Assembly (NCBI GenBank): GCA_028023455.1
Contig: JAQFVV010000027.1
Coordinates: 5,269,845 to 5,333,844 of the forward strand
Origin: Epiperipatus broadwayi
Lineage: Eukaryota; Onychophora; Udeonychophora; Euonychophora; Peripatidae
Reading direction: 5' to 3'
Length of the DNA: 64,000 bases
Shown: piece after piece, positions 35,095 through 47,310 of the stretch
Layout of the letters: the number at the start of each line of letters is the position of its first letter
How positions within the stretch are numbered: position 1 is the first letter of the stretch
The notes under the pieces: generated by a model
Told to the model about the DNA's origin: nothing
Database searches by the model: none
What the model saw: the letters and a program-made list of their open reading frames with translations, nothing else
Translations under genes and position numbers: made by a program

Positions 35095-35400
35095 AAGTGC
35101 ATTTGTTTGTATCTACACATTTTGGTGCCTTTGGTTCCTTAATAACCAGTCATCATAGTCTGGGTGCTGTTTTCTCAGAGCCAAGGTTTCTCACTAATGA
35201 AAGCTACAAGCTAGAAACTAGTCTGGGGATATTGGGTGAGTAAGCACTAGATAGGGATTTTATGTGCAAACCTTCTTGTATTTTTTTTTTATTACTCTGG
35301 CTTGCACTGAGTGGCACTACTGGATGGAGAGTTTTGCCTTTGTGTTAACAGCTTGCATAAGCATAAAGAATGGTAATCATGTGATGTTCAATGGTTCAAT
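35095..35400 (+). mobile_element. Degenerate family A hammerhead repeat
   Basis: Aligned parts of the 456-bp unit: ACATTTTGGTGCCTTTGG, the ribozyme at 35188-35229, GGCACTAC..GAGAGTTTTGCC and the usual end near TCATGTGATG. A T-run replaces the ATTCATTGA stretch near 35280. Confidence 0.7.
35188..35229 (+). ncRNA. Hammerhead ribozyme, family A, core damaged, covarying stem II
   Basis: Core reads CTAATGA (G5 to A), so it is predicted inactive. Stem II is AGC/GCT where other copies have GGC/GCC, a compensatory change. Stem I TTCTCA/TGGGGA remains pairable through G-U. GAAAC and GTC are kept. Confidence 0.7.
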
Positions 35401-35748
35401 AAAATCGCACAAAATGCAAATTAGCATAGTTAAATAAATGCCTGCAGAACTCAAAAGGAGGAAATAATGATAAGCATTGAATGGAAACAGATTAAAGAAA
35501 TCTTAAAGAAATAAGTAAAAGTTTTTTGTGTAGTTGCATGGTATTAGTAGTAAAAGAAGAGTTTCAAACATTTCTAAACAGACTGACTCAGGAATGTGTG
35601 TGAGCCATAAGATGCAAAGAATTGCTAATGAATGGTCATATACAATCACAGGAGTTATAGTGATAAGAATTTTTGTATTAAAGACTTTAGCAATTTGCAA
35701 AGTTGGAGAATATCACCAAGTATTAAATTATATATTCTTATTTACAGA

Positions 35749-35788
35749 CCTTCATCCTGCAGTGGATTGATAATGGTTGATGATGATG
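35749..35788 (+). mobile_element. 40-bp RTE tail with 9-bp target duplication
   Basis: Consists only of the last coding bases, stop and (TGA)n tail of the RTE at 30961-32943, flanked by exact ATTTACAGA copies (35740-35748 and 35789-35797). It is an extreme 5'-truncated insertion and independently confirms the element's 3' end. Confidence 0.85.
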
Positions 35789-35799
35789 ATTTACAGAGG

Positions 35800-38265
35800 T
35801 ATGAACTATTTTCATGATCAATATTATTATTGTTTTCAACCAGATAGTTGCCATTTCAACTCCTAATCCTACTTACTAATATATTGCAACCCTCGCATCT
35901 GAGTTTACAGATATTGTTTTAATGTAAATAATTTATGTATAACAAAATATTAAAACCATGTATATGGAATACATTTTATATGTGTTTTGAAATATTAAAA
36001 AGCAAAATAAGTCTAAAGATAAAATACATTATTACTTTATTGTTTTAAAAATAAAGAATATTTTTATTTTTCAACCCAAAATGTTGTTATGGTAACCAAC
36101 AGTAGCTTTCAAAACTCATCTGATTTTCAAAAAACCGGGAAAAAAATTCAAACACCATTTCATCATAATCCCTTATACTGTCAAGATGTCAAAGAAATTT
36201 TATAAAGATTTTAGATTTATATTGTGTATTTCATAGAATAGAAAACCCTTTAGCATGTCTTTCCTGACTTTTCTAGTGTGGCTGAAGGGCTGCAGACAAA
36301 CCATATGCCTTAAATTTTCATCTTTATCCTGCCGATCTATTCATCATTATTTAACGCAGAAAAAATATCTAAAATTTACTTGCTGCAGAACTAGTTATCT
36401 ATAGTATTATTGCACGGAAATTGTTTTCTATAAATTAACCTGTGAATCTACTTATTTTAAAATGCTCAGAAGAAAACTGCAATGGAAATTCTCAATAGAA
36501 AACTGCCTCAGAAGAAACTAAGAGAAACTAAAATTGTACATTGCCAGAAACATTAAAATGCAGTAAATTATCAAAGTTGCAAAATGTCTATTAGAGCTCA
36601 CAAGGCATCAAGGTAAATCAATGGAAAGAGATTATAAGTTATAAAAAATATTTCTCTCAGACACGATCACCATACAATTTTCTTAATTGTAAAATATGTA
36701 AATATTTTTTTATTATTATGATTCTTTAATTAAAGTTCTTGTTTGTTGTTAATAATGTGGTGTCTGTCATTCCTCATCTGACAGTTTGCTTTTGAGAGAA
36801 CAAGTAACGATAGTAGGCAAGTAGTCTGCAAGTATTCAACTATATTGCCTTTAAAGTGTACTCTAAAAAAAGTTAATTTGCTGAAAGTTTAAGAATCTCA
36901 GAGAACTGCACACCCCAGTCTTAATGGAAAGCTTAAAATGATTGAGTAGAGCTGGCATGAGGGTTATTTTCCTTTTGGAAATGGCCAGATACTGCACACC
37001 ATACCCTCCGATGTCTTCACTTAAGAAGCCTATAAAAAAACTGCCACTGCTGCTAAAATGTGAACTGTGAACTGAAATTTGCTGCCAAATTCTTATGAGT
37101 GCTGCTACCATCAAACTGGAAAAATCTTCACCCGAAATTGCCTTCACATGCCTACTTCTGATGAGGTAACCCAAATTAACCCAAGAGCTCTTGTGATATT
37201 ATATTCCTTCTAAGCTATAGCTAATTCCATTTGTTTCTATTTGTTTTATCCTATAATTCTGTTCTTGTTTCTTTAAATTCTGTAACTTAATTAGTGTATT
37301 CTATCTCTATACTTGGGTGAATATTTTGTATTTTAATCTGTTTTTCTTTTATTATGATGGTGTGCCAGCATAGCCATTGACCGAGCGAATTACTTCCTTT
37401 TTATTTTAATCAAGATGTCGCTGTTAACGCGTTTTAAATTATAAATTTTGTCCTATTTCAGTATCTTGTTAAATCACTCATTTGAGGACTATCTTACTAT
37501 TATTTAACTATTTAATATATTTGCAGTTAAAATCCACATGTCTACCGGTTTTAACATAATATGAGAATATGTGCGAGGTCAATGAGTAAATATTTAATGC
37601 ATGATTGCATAATTAACTTATATTTTCTTTTAAAACCCCGCAATCATGCATTCTCCCATTTTAAATGTTTTATTTTTTTGCTTAATTTCCAAAAGTTGTC
37701 ATTTTGAGGTCGAGAATGTGCTGACTTTCTTAAAATAAATAATTGGGGAATTGATTAGGCGTTTTCTCAAACTAAGTGAATTCTTTATAAAATATTTTAT
37801 ATGCTTTATTTGAGTGTTACTAGTAGGTGTATCAGGTGTTAAGACCATTTTGCTCCTCCAAAGGGCTTTAAATGACTAAGACCATTTCCCCTTCACTTTC
37901 TGCAGTTCCCAGTTAGAGTGTGTATCCGAATTGTCACACCTGGGAATTCTATGCCATTGTCACACAATCACTAAGTGTTTGGATGAGTCCAGCCTTGGGC
38001 TGCCATGTGACACCACTTCCTACAGATTTAGGGCAAGATGCCTTCCCATATATTATTTATTTATTATTTAGTTTTTCATTTTGCAAAGCTCCATGGTTTC
38101 AATGTACCACACCCTCTATCTGTTACAGAAATTCCTCACTAGCACCACCGGCATCCCAATATGAATTTCATTATTTCTATGAATATGCTTGCCTTAATCA
38201 CATCCCCACCTTATAGCTTAATGAGCATTAGTCCATTCTATTCTTGAATTCAAGAAATATTATAT
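35800..38265. other. Gene-poor stretch with two weak frames
   Basis: Mostly AT-rich without repeat partners in the window. At 36863-37174 (minus, 103 codons) G+C rises and composition is balanced, but the opposite strand reads nearly as well and no family is recognised. At 37920-38216 (plus, 98 codons) is another unplaced frame. Neither is called a gene. Confidence 0.35.
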
Positions 38266-38284
38266 TGAAACTTTACTGTCACCA

Positions 38285-38835
38285 AACCTTTTATTCAATT
38301 ATCTTCGCAAACTTTCTTAGGCACATTATTGTAATGTTATTGTATTAGCCGGAGGTATAGAGAATTCATTAACAACCCATAATGTACTTTATTAACATTT
38401 GTTTTAAAACACAATCTTAGTTAGTAAACATTGCTGTCTTACATATGCAGACAGCGTGCGTATATAATTGATAGTTTAATAAATCTTTTAAATTTACCAA
38501 GTTTTGATTGTTTATTAACTTTCTTGATCTATATCACTGTCCCCATCTATACCTTTTATAAATCTCTTTTGTGCCATCCATAGACGTTTAGTTAGCAAGC
38601 CCAAGCTTATATTGTAGTATAGAGTCTCTTTGTTTCTCCCTGATCACCGGCACCGGTTAAAAGATTATATTCTTAGTAGCATCAGATGCGCTATCACATA
38701 ACTGGTGCTGTGGAGCATAGCCTTTGGACTCGAACTTAGGTTTTTCGGGAAGCAGCTCTTTCTAGTGTTGAGTTTGGTGTCTGGATTTAAATTCTGCAGT
38801 GTGTTAGCAAGATAGACGAATCTGACCGTTACAAT
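38285..38835 (+). repeat. LTR-like repeat, copy 1
   Basis: About 550 bp that recurs at 53335-53887 in the same orientation. Shared blocks include TTAGGCACATTAT, GCAGACAG, AATAAATCTTTTAAAT (a poly-A-signal-like element), TTTGTGCCATCCATAGAC and TCTGCAGTGTGTTAG, ending in TTACA. The composition fits an LTR, and a solo LTR is the likeliest reading here. I could not find a matching target duplication, so the boundaries are approximate. Confidence 0.5.
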
Positions 38836-38869
38836 AATTATCAATACCTAATTCATACTGGTGCTCATT

Positions 38870-39560
38870 AAAACTTCTAAATTTGGATATTTAAAACCAT
38901 TATGCAAATGAAAGAGGAAAACATTTTTTCCTGACCAGCAACATTTATTTTATATGGTTAATATTGACCACATCACAATATTATTTTTAAAAAATAAAAT
39001 TTACCAAAAAAAATGTGACGTTCACAAAACGCATTTCAAAAATAAGTGGTCAATCTGGTAATAATAGTGCAAGCATACAATTTATTTCCAGAATCATCTG
39101 TTATTACATGCCCTGACCAACACAAATAAATATTGTTGAATCTAATCACAACTGATCAGATGTGATGATTTTGACATAAGGGGGAATGTTCAACAATATT
39201 ATAAGCATTGTTACGATTTATAAATGCAAAAGAATTTTATTTCTTTGCTTTGAGAGTGCTGTAATGTAGCACTACCTACATATAAACTGCCAATGCTGAC
39301 CAAAATTATTTCCAGATACCTGGTCAGGCAAAAAAATCACTTTCCCAGAGAGTAGGTGTATTTCTTATACATACAGCATTTCTGAGTCCAAGCTATCCTT
39401 TTTTCTTTTCATTTTTATATTAAATCTACGAGAATCAAGAAATCCAGAAATAATGGGGACAATATTATTACAAAATCTTCCCTTAGTTATGATATTTTCT
39501 TGTGGTGATATAATCACTAAAAAGTACGTTTGAAATATAATTTGAGTCAGGATTTTCTTC
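38870..39560 (+). repeat. Noncoding block of the composite repeat, copy 6 (right part)
   Basis: Only the last third is present, from the TTCCTGACCAGCAACATT segment (38925) through the GAGAGTGCTGTAATGTAGCAC landmark (39249) to the sequence preceding gag. It may have been truncated by the LTR-like repeat insertion or by recombination. Confidence 0.65.
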
Positions 39561-39599
39561 TGGAAAAGTCTGTATGTTCATACCATTTTATTTAGCAAT

Positions 39600-40330
39600 T
39601 TTTCAGTAAGCTAATGGACAACTATTGGGGAGTAAAACTGAACTTACATCTGTGCTGTTGAAAAATGTAGAACTTATAAAGCCATGTTGGATAGAGCAAT
39701 AATGTTTCAAAATGATATGTTTATAAAGAAACCAATAATGACTGTAAACAGAATGCAACAAATATGACAAACTTCAGTGGTACAGAGAGCACCTGGATAT
39801 AATATTGTTGTGACAGTAAAGATCATATAAAGAAGAAGCATAACTTTAAAAAAGGCCAATGCCATATTTGCAGTGTGGTGGGATTTGAATCTGTAATAAT
39901 AAGCAGCAAAACAGTAAATTCAATTTATCACCCCATTGTAAATTGAGGGAAAGTGTCTTTAAAAAAAGATTAATGTCAAAAAAAAATGATATCAAGAATA
40001 ATTTCTTTACATTGGATGTTCATCTTTGCAAAAGGAAAATTAGAGTAGAGACCAATTGTGTATCTAATATCACCCAAAGATTAATCAAATCTCACAAGGA
40101 AATATAAGAAAGTTATACCTAGAATTTAAAAAAGATTTAGTAGTGGCTGATGTAAATGGAAATTTAGTACATATACAAATGATTGCAATAACAAAAGTGA
40201 AAATAAATACAAGATGGAAAAATCTATCTTTGTATATTGTGAAGAAAGATCTAAGTCTGTTTCTAGGCAGAATTTGTTTCAACCATTAGAGATTAAAATT
40301 AAAATAATAAAGAATACTATTGGAATCAGA
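39600..40330 (+). pseudogene. Composite gypsy relic, copy F (gag end and protease)
   Basis: Gag segment from about 39640 with a knuckle remnant near 39865, protease near 40045-40300. RT is absent: the noncoding block resumes within about 20 bp, so this unit (about 2.8 kb) is a shortened period of the array. Confidence 0.55.
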
Positions 40331-40334
40331 AATC

Positions 40335-42160
40335 CATTATAAAGGAATTATTATAAAGGAATGATCAATGATAAAATAATCTCATGATGGTAGCACTCTG
40401 CTATAATGTAAGTGATAAAAAAGGAAAGGAAAGCAAGAAAAAAGACTGTTTGTATCAGAAACAGCATTTAGCTTTTGATAAACCAATCCCTTTTCCCACA
40501 AGACAACAAAAAGTAATTTTGTTAGGGAAGTGTTTGTTATTTTCTGAGCCCTCATTAGCTTTTGCAAGTGTAACGTTAATACATTATACAGAAAGAATTC
40601 AAATTAAGTTTTAATATACAAAAATCTAATTACAATTGGATATTCATAACAGCAATTAACAGTGACTTTCACGTCGTGTATTTAACGGTCCAATTTTATT
40701 TTTAAATTATATAAATACTTGAGTGTTAAATTATAAGTCATGTTAATAAATTATTCTATCAAAGAGATATGGAATAAGACGTGTTATTAAAGAGGATTTG
40801 GTCAAGTGTATTTGTTATTTAAGATGGAGTGGATAGCTGAAGTGAGCTTGAATGTCTGTGGTCAAATCGCCATTAATTACATCTAAGATTCAGTATATTT
40901 CAATATACTTCTATTTAAAACACAAGGTTAACGACTTTAAAAGACGAGCGGTCACTAAGTATCTTCGATCTATTTACAGGTGAATCTAAAGCATTTTAAA
41001 ACATATATCAAAGAGATTCGTCTCATATATTATTATACAGAATATAAAAAAACATTTTAAAACAAATATTGTATATACTTCAATATTATATTTTTAATTT
41101 CTACTTAATTATATCTATAGAGAGAGCGCAGTAGATATTTCTTAATGTTTTATTCTTTAAATTCCATATTCGCTTTCCTATTTACTGAAAAAAAACTACA
41201 ATTCTCTAACTTTCTTTAGCATGAAATTAAAGATGAAGTGACAAGTTACTTTCAAATTGCGTATTCTTAAAAAAAAGTCTATATTCTTCTGATCAGTGCT
41301 GCCCCCTTTTTTTTGCGAATTTATGAGTTTGTTAGAACATCGTCATAAACATGGTTATTTTTCTTTAAAAAATGTAAAAAAGAAGGAAATATCTATAATA
41401 AAGACGGTCGCAACTCTTAATTGTTTAATATTAAACCAAAAATGGAATAGGCATTTTAATTAATTCAAACACATAAAAATATTACCAAAATAATATTTCA
41501 AACTTTCACTTACATTCTAAACTTTCTTCAAGTCAGACAGAAATTGCCTTTAACACTTACCGCTAGCTACAATTGCTACTTACATTTGCGCAGTTCTATT
41601 CAGATTTTTCTTTGCGTTATTAACTTAGCAAATCTAACCCAATACTGACACTCGCTAAAAGTTTGTGATTTAGTTAATGCGTATGCATATACGAATTAAG
41701 CGAAGAAACAGTTTTATCTCATCAGTAGCATGTGTTTTATATCTACAATAGTGATCTCATTATAATGCATTAAAAAAGTTAATTTAACCTGGAATATTTC
41801 GTCCACACAAAACGCATTCCGTTAGTAAAGTATTCAAACTCATTGTAATAGTGTGCGCAAGCATAGAAATTATTTTTAGTATTACTTATACGTGCATTGA
41901 ACAAGACAAATCATTTGTCTCCTGGTCTAACCGCAACTGATCGGTTAGGATGATTTCGACATAAGGAGCAGCTTTCAACGTGGATTCAATTTATATGATA
42001 ATGTAAACGTTTATTTTCTTTGAGAGTGCTGTAATGTAGTATTATTTACATATAAACTGCCAATTGACCCAACATAGCTCCTCACATTTCATTAGGCAGG
42101 ATATTGCTTTATCAGAGGGTAGGTATATTTTTTATATGCACAGTGTCATTATAATAAATT
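40335..42160 (+). repeat. Noncoding block of the composite repeat, copy 7
   Basis: All landmarks are in order (40370, 40500, 40650, 41290, 42015, 42110). It contains the SINE-like insert at about 40785-40920 and an unmatched insert at about 40920-41008. The LINE 3' tail is absent. Confidence 0.75.
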
Positions 42161-43151
42161 AAAGGAATTCGAGTTAGAGTTCCTTTATAAGATTTAAAAG
42201 AAAAATTAAATATACATTTCATGTCTTACTATATTTAAACACATAACATGTCTGCAGTTTCGAAATAGAAGACACACACCATGTTAAAAGATACAGGAAT
42301 AGGATTGCTTCTCCTTGCCAAGGAGTTCAATTTCAATGCTGACAAGGACAACATGCTTTTCATGACAGCAAGCTCAGACATCTGTTGCTGAGAAAAACGG
42401 ACTTCACTTTCATCTGTGCCATTGGAAAATGTAGAGCTTTTAAAGCCATGTTGAATAATGCTATAGAGTTTCAAAATAGTATGGATGTAGAAACCAATAA
42501 TGAATGAAAATGGAGCACAAGCAGATACTATGAACTGAAATAGTACAGATGGAATCTGGGAACGTTATTGTTACGACAGTAAAGCCAAACAAACAAAAAC
42601 TGCAAATTTAAAAATGACTGATGTCATATTTGCAGAATAGTGGGACATATGTCATAAGTTTGTAACAATAAGCAGAGAAACGGTAGATGCGATTTATCAA
42701 ATTGTAAATAGAGGGAAAAGGTCTGCCAAATAGAAAGTTATGTCAAAATGCTAAATGACAACAACACTAATAACATTGTATTGTTATGTTCATATTTGGA
42801 AAAAAAAAGATCAACCATTGAGCAGGTGTGTTTTTTATGTCACATATCAATTAAGTATAAGAAGGTTAAAATGGATTTATTAGATACTGGTTTAAATGAA
42901 AATTTGATTAATATACAAAGAATTGCAATAACATCATGGAAAGTAAATACAAGATTGAAATGTTTATATATTGTGACAATTGATCTAAGCCTGTTTCTAG
43001 GCAGAATTGGTTTCTACCATTAGAGATTAGAATAAAAATAACAAAGACTATCATTGAAATTGTTATATCCGCACTTACGACTGTACCAATCTTATATCTG
43101 CAAGTCATACTGTGCGGTCAGCAAATAACATTATACAATTCCCACGCTGTT

Positions 43152-43385
43152 CTTTTCCAACGAGTGCTCTCCAACGAATTGGTCTGCAATGAATGCTCTC
43201 CAACGAATTGGTCTGCAAGGTATGCTGTCCAACTAATTGGTCTGCAACGAATGCTCTCCAACGAATTGGTCTGCCATCTCTTCACTGAATTTGTCTGCAA
43301 CGAATGCTCTCCAACAAATTGGTCTGCAACGAAGCTCTCCAATGAATTGGTCTGCAACGAAACTCTCCAACGAATGCTCTGAATA
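43152..43385 (+). repeat. 29-bp minisatellite in the 5' LTR
   Basis: About seven imperfect units of the type TTGGTCTGCAACGAATGC plus TCTCCAACGAA. Some units are shortened or carry a CATCTCTTCACTGAA variant. The position is early in the LTR, where U3 promoter elements would lie. The copies are directly adjacent with no spacers. Confidence 0.9.
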
Positions 43386-44184
43386 TCTCCGCTGCGGTCT
43401 CTTTCAGCTACACCCGTGAACTACACTTCCACTGGGCTCTGGTCATTAACTGCAAGCACTAACACAAGATATCTCTGCTGGTGTTAAACAGACATCTACT
43501 CTAATACTGCCTACTCAATACTGCGTGACTGCTCTCTATTGGAGTTGTCCTCTAATTACTGCCCTGCGTAGATGTTACCCAGTCTTCTTATCACTTATTG
43601 ACAACTGCAACAATTAATCATTGTCCAATAAGATGTCTTATATCTAGAAATATTTGCAATCAGCAAATATCTCTTGGAATATCGTCCGCCATTACATTAA
43701 TTAATTCCTGTTATCAGCGCGCGATCTAAAAACAACAACTCGAATAAATTCTAGTTCTTTTTGGAGTGCACAAAAATGTCTGCCATTTTTCAAAACCCTA
43801 CACACCTCCCTCCACTCCAGAAAAACCCTTGTTGCTATTCCTTGGTGTTTTGTTGTTGTTTTTCTATTCCTACTTTTCTGTAATTTCACTAAGAAATATA
43901 CGATTTAACTCTGCTGCCGAAACTTTTTCGCCAGTAACTTTCAATAGTGACTGTGCAAGCATGGTGGACTCAGCTTCTGATATTAATGTTATACTAACTG
44001 GGCTTTCTATTTTTCAGATTTCTCCAACTGTAGCTAAACTTGATATAATTAAAAACTTATTCGCTACTCACAGGTTCAAAATGCGACTGTGCCAATGTTA
44101 TATCCGCACTTACGACTGTGCCAATGTTATATCTGCAAGTCATACTGTGCAGTCAGCAAATAACGTTATACAATTCCCATGCTG

Positions 44185-44415
44185 TTCTTTTCCAATGAGT
44201 GCTCTCCAATGAATCGGTCTGCAACGAATGCTCTCCAACAAATTGGTCTGCAATGAATGCTCTCCAACAAATTGGTCTGCAACTAATGCTCTCCAATGAA
44301 TTGGTCTGCCATCTCTCCACTGAATTGGTCTGCAATGAATGCTCTCCAACGAATTGATCTGCAATGAAGCTCTCCAACGAATTGGTCTGCAATGAAGCTC
44401 TCCAACGAATGCTCT
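44185..44415 (+). repeat. 29-bp minisatellite in the 3' LTR
   Basis: Same array as in the 5' LTR. Unit order, including the CATCTCTCCACTGAA variant, is kept, so the two arrays derive from a single template copied at insertion and have since drifted by substitutions. Confidence 0.9.
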
Positions 44416-45299
44416 GAATATCTCTGCTGCGGTCTCTTTCAGCTACACCCGTGAACTACATTTCCACTGGGCACTGCTCATTAATGGCAAGCACTAATGC
44501 AAGATATCTCTGCTGATGTTAAACAGACGTCTACTCTAATACTGCCTACTCAATACTGCATGATTGCTCTCTACTGGAGTTGTCCTCTAATTACTGCCCT
44601 GCGTAGATGTTACCCAGTCTTCTTATTGCTTACTGACAACTGCAACAATTAATCATTGTCCAATAAGGTAACGTCTTATATCTAGAAATATTTGTAATCA
44701 GCAAATATCTCTTGGAATTATCGTCCGCCATTACGTTAATTAATTCCTGTTATCAGCGCGCGATCTAAAAACAACTCGAATAAATTCTAGTTCTTTATGG
44801 AGTGCACAAAAATGTCTGCCATTTTTCAAAACACTACAGAAATCTGAAATCCACAACCAGTTTTCACTGTTCTTTAAGTAGGGCACTGCAGCTTTAAATA
44901 CACAGGTGGTTGACACAGAGGTAATGGCAACTGCACAGCTTTTCACTTTGAAATCCAAAGTTGTAAAAAATGTAATGTCTTGATGAAGAGAGGTGTTGTA
45001 ATACCTATTGAGGTCATCGCAATCTGCACCCATTGCTGTAATAGCAAAACAGGATGGGACTGATCATTTATGTGGTGATTGTGAAATGACTCTGAATAAA
45101 TATATAAATAAAGTAATATATCCTCTAAAGAACAGATTTCCCTAAAAGTAATTGATGATACCTTAGCTAGCAATGTTGTCCTATATTTTTTTGCAAAGAA
45201 TTTGTATCCCAAAATTAGCATATTTCATACCACCATTTCGAAAAAAAAGATTAGCAATAATTATGTATCATAATCCAACTGCCTCCTGCTTTCACTCTA

Positions 45300-45855
45300 T
45301 TTTCAAAGTGTAAAGTTTTAGATTTATTTTATAGCTCAGTCTTATATCTATGGTAGGAATAATGATCTCTAAATGTGACTATCAAATCTTAAAATTTTTG
45401 ACTAGACAAAATTCATGTCTTAAATCCAATTCATTAGAAATTGTTTTGAAAAAAGATTACAACTAAGAATTGCCGCTTGATTATATGTGACCCGTTACCA
45501 CTTTCTCTATTCTCAAAAAATAATAATAATCAAAGGTTGTGTGTGTATTTAAGGATAGAAATATGGTTGCATACGCACGCAAAAGTGAGGGAAGGAAAAA
45601 AGGAAACAAAAAAACACTGCTTCCATTATAATAGCTTTTGATAATCAATACTTTATCCCACAAGGCAACAGGAAATAATTTCATTAGGACAGTGTTTGTT
45701 ATTCACACTTAGTCCTCATATCTAAAGGTTTTCTACTATCCACCAATCTTGGAGACTTCACTAGTTTTGTGTAAATATAACGTTAGTACATTATATAAAA
45801 AAAATAATTCAAATTAGCAGTTTTAATGGATAAAAATCTAGTTGAAATTGCATAT
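45300..45855 (+). repeat. Noncoding block of the composite repeat, copy 8, left part
   Basis: Runs from the GTTTTAGATTTATTTTATAGC segment to AAATTGCATAT, where the Ty3/gypsy element inserted. The block continues at 49679. Confidence 0.75.
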
Positions 45856-46032
45856 TGTTATGTATTGAGTTACGAGACATCCCAAAAGATTTGCTGCAGG
45901 ATGAACATTTTCAGTCACAAACTTAAGTAATGGCATCAACACCTTTTTAGTAGGACTTACAAGTATAAAACCGCTGTAACGAAGGTAAACAACTGATTAG
46001 TAATTGTATTAATTTTGGATGTGGACATAACA
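45856..46032 (+). repeat. 5' LTR of the Ty3/gypsy element
   Basis: 177 bp, TGTTATG to CATAACA. Compared with the 3' LTR it lacks about 57 bp after GAAGGTA, a deletion between short GTA repeats. Immediately after it comes AAAAATTGGCGACG (46033 on), the expected place of the tRNA primer-binding site. Confidence 0.9.
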
Positions 46033-46203
46033 CAAAAATTGGCGACGAAGATGGGATGTTAAATGAACGTGCAAAAATTAACAAGAGCAATGCTGTATAA
46101 AAAATATATACAAGGCAACTAGCATACGTAAACGTGCAATTTGTCTCACTTAAAAAAAAACAACGTTCAGATAAAATTTACATTTGTCAACTTATACCAT
46201 GTA

Positions 46204-46975
46204 ATGGCTACAATTGGATCTCTCGCATCATTCGACATCGACTCACCACTCACCACACCTGTGGGATACATATGCATCGCAAGTGGACTTTTTTTGCGAA
46301 GCGAATAATATAAATTCTGATGAAAGGAAACATGCAACTCTCCTTGCTGCGTGTGGTTTAAAAACATTAAGCATTCTGCGCTCCCTTATATCTCCAGCAT
46401 TGCCTCAGGAAAAATCATAGCAAGACATCATTAAAATACTAATAACCCACAGCCATCCATCATATACCAGTGCTTTCAATTTCATCGCCATTGGCAATGA
46501 GAGGGAGAAAGTGTGAGCACATTCTTGGCAGACCTCCAACATCTGACAGAGAGTTGTGAATTTGGACCTTCACTTACAGAGCGTCTTCAGGACCAATTCG
46601 TCAGTGGACTCCGCGATGAGGCAACACAACGCAAACTGCTAACGGAAGAAAACTTAACCTTGGAAATGGCTGTTCAGCGTAGCTTAGCCGTGGAGGCAGC
46701 ATCAATACAGGTGCATGAAATCCGTGCCACAAGCTCATCCACAACAACTGTAGACCTTATTCAACGAAACAGACCAACAGTTCACCATAATAATCCTCTG
46801 CGGTCACTAACACCATCTCAAACACTGGCATGCAAACCCCCTTGGTCAGGAACCACTACTTGCAATGGATGTGGCGGTCAGCATAACTGAGCAGAATGTC
46901 CTTTTAAAAGAACTAAATGCCATTTCTGTCAGAGAATGGGACACCTACAGCGTGTTTGCCGGGCAAAGCAACGAA
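46204..46975 (+). pseudogene. gag of the Ty3/gypsy element
   Basis: The likely start is ATG 46204 (MATIGSLASFDI). A frame change near 46255 leads into WDTYASQVDFFCEANNI, the typical capsid start. A stop near 46418 and another frame change precede a long open stretch (46513-46890). Two CCHC knuckles close it: CNGCGGQH with an in-frame TGA inside (46888-46890) and CHFCQRMGHLQRVC (about 46921-46962). The protein packages RNA in the particle. Here it is disabled by the stops. Confidence 0.85.
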
Positions 46976-47310
46976 ATACTCCGAGGACACCTAACCAGTG
47001 CATGGCAGTGACTGAATTGGAAGACAAAGTTGTAGATCACATCCACGAAGTGCACCACAATGGCTCGACATGTAAAGTTATCGCACATATATACATGTAT
47101 GGCAGAGAATGCAAAATGGAGGTCGACTCAGGGTCACAATATTCCATAATGTCATATGATACATTCACGGACGTATGTAAGAAACTGATACCTAAATTAC
47201 AACCAGTCGATATCATACTAAGAGACTTTCAACATCACGCAATATGGGAAGGACACTTGCCACTTACAATTGTTGGTAGCAGAGAGCCCATGCACAAGTC
47301 TATTAGACCG
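46975..47310 (+). pseudogene. Aspartic protease of the Ty3/gypsy element
   Basis: Same frame as the end of gag. The active-site triad is intact as VDSGS (about 47122), followed by QYSIMS. The domain would cleave the Gag-Pol polyprotein. The frame ends at 47313 and the RT continues in another frame, so a single-base change near 47280-47300 separates them. Confidence 0.85.

Larger units (their letters stand above)
43061..44838 (+). mobile_element. Non-autonomous LTR retrotransposon (1778 bp)
   Basis: Two LTRs of about 742 bp (43061-43802 and 44096-44838), each starting TGTTATATCC and ending CTACA, enclose 293 bp. An exact 5-bp duplication GAAAT flanks it (43056-43060 and 44839-44843), so insertion and boundaries are well supported. 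The interior has no gag-pol. It holds a short open stretch near 43960-44095 (MVDSASDINVILTG..) that could be a gag scrap. No clear primer-binding site or polypurine tract is seen. The LTRs differ at a modest number of sites, so it is not brand new. It would need proteins in trans, from an unidentified partner. Confidence 0.88.
42170..45135 (+). pseudogene. Composite gypsy relic, copy G, split by LTR element
   Basis: Gag about 42170-42720, protease about 42800-43045, then a 1778-bp LTR element (43061-44838) inserted at GAAAT. After it the relic continues with the CAGAAATCCAC-like segment and the RT N-terminus near 44940-45120. The outer sequence joins cleanly if one GAAAT is removed. All frames are broken. 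Confidence 0.6.

Noticed and set aside
36863-37174. 103-codon minus-strand frame as a host exon
   Set aside because: Composition is suggestive, but the opposite strand is almost as open and there is no motif, homologue or splice signal I can support.
38330-38833. Exact solo-LTR boundaries TGTAATG..TTACA
   Set aside because: Similarity to the 53.3-kb copy extends upstream of TGTAATG and the flanks show no matching 5-bp duplication, so only an LTR-like repeat is claimed.
43118-43357. Short repetitive frames over the minisatellites, both strands
   Set aside because: 29 is not a multiple of 3, frames drift, and the repeat is part of an LTR.
43152-43385. CRISPR-like array of 29-bp repeats
   Set aside because: Units are contiguous without spacers and lie inside an LTR of a eukaryotic element, so this is a minisatellite.
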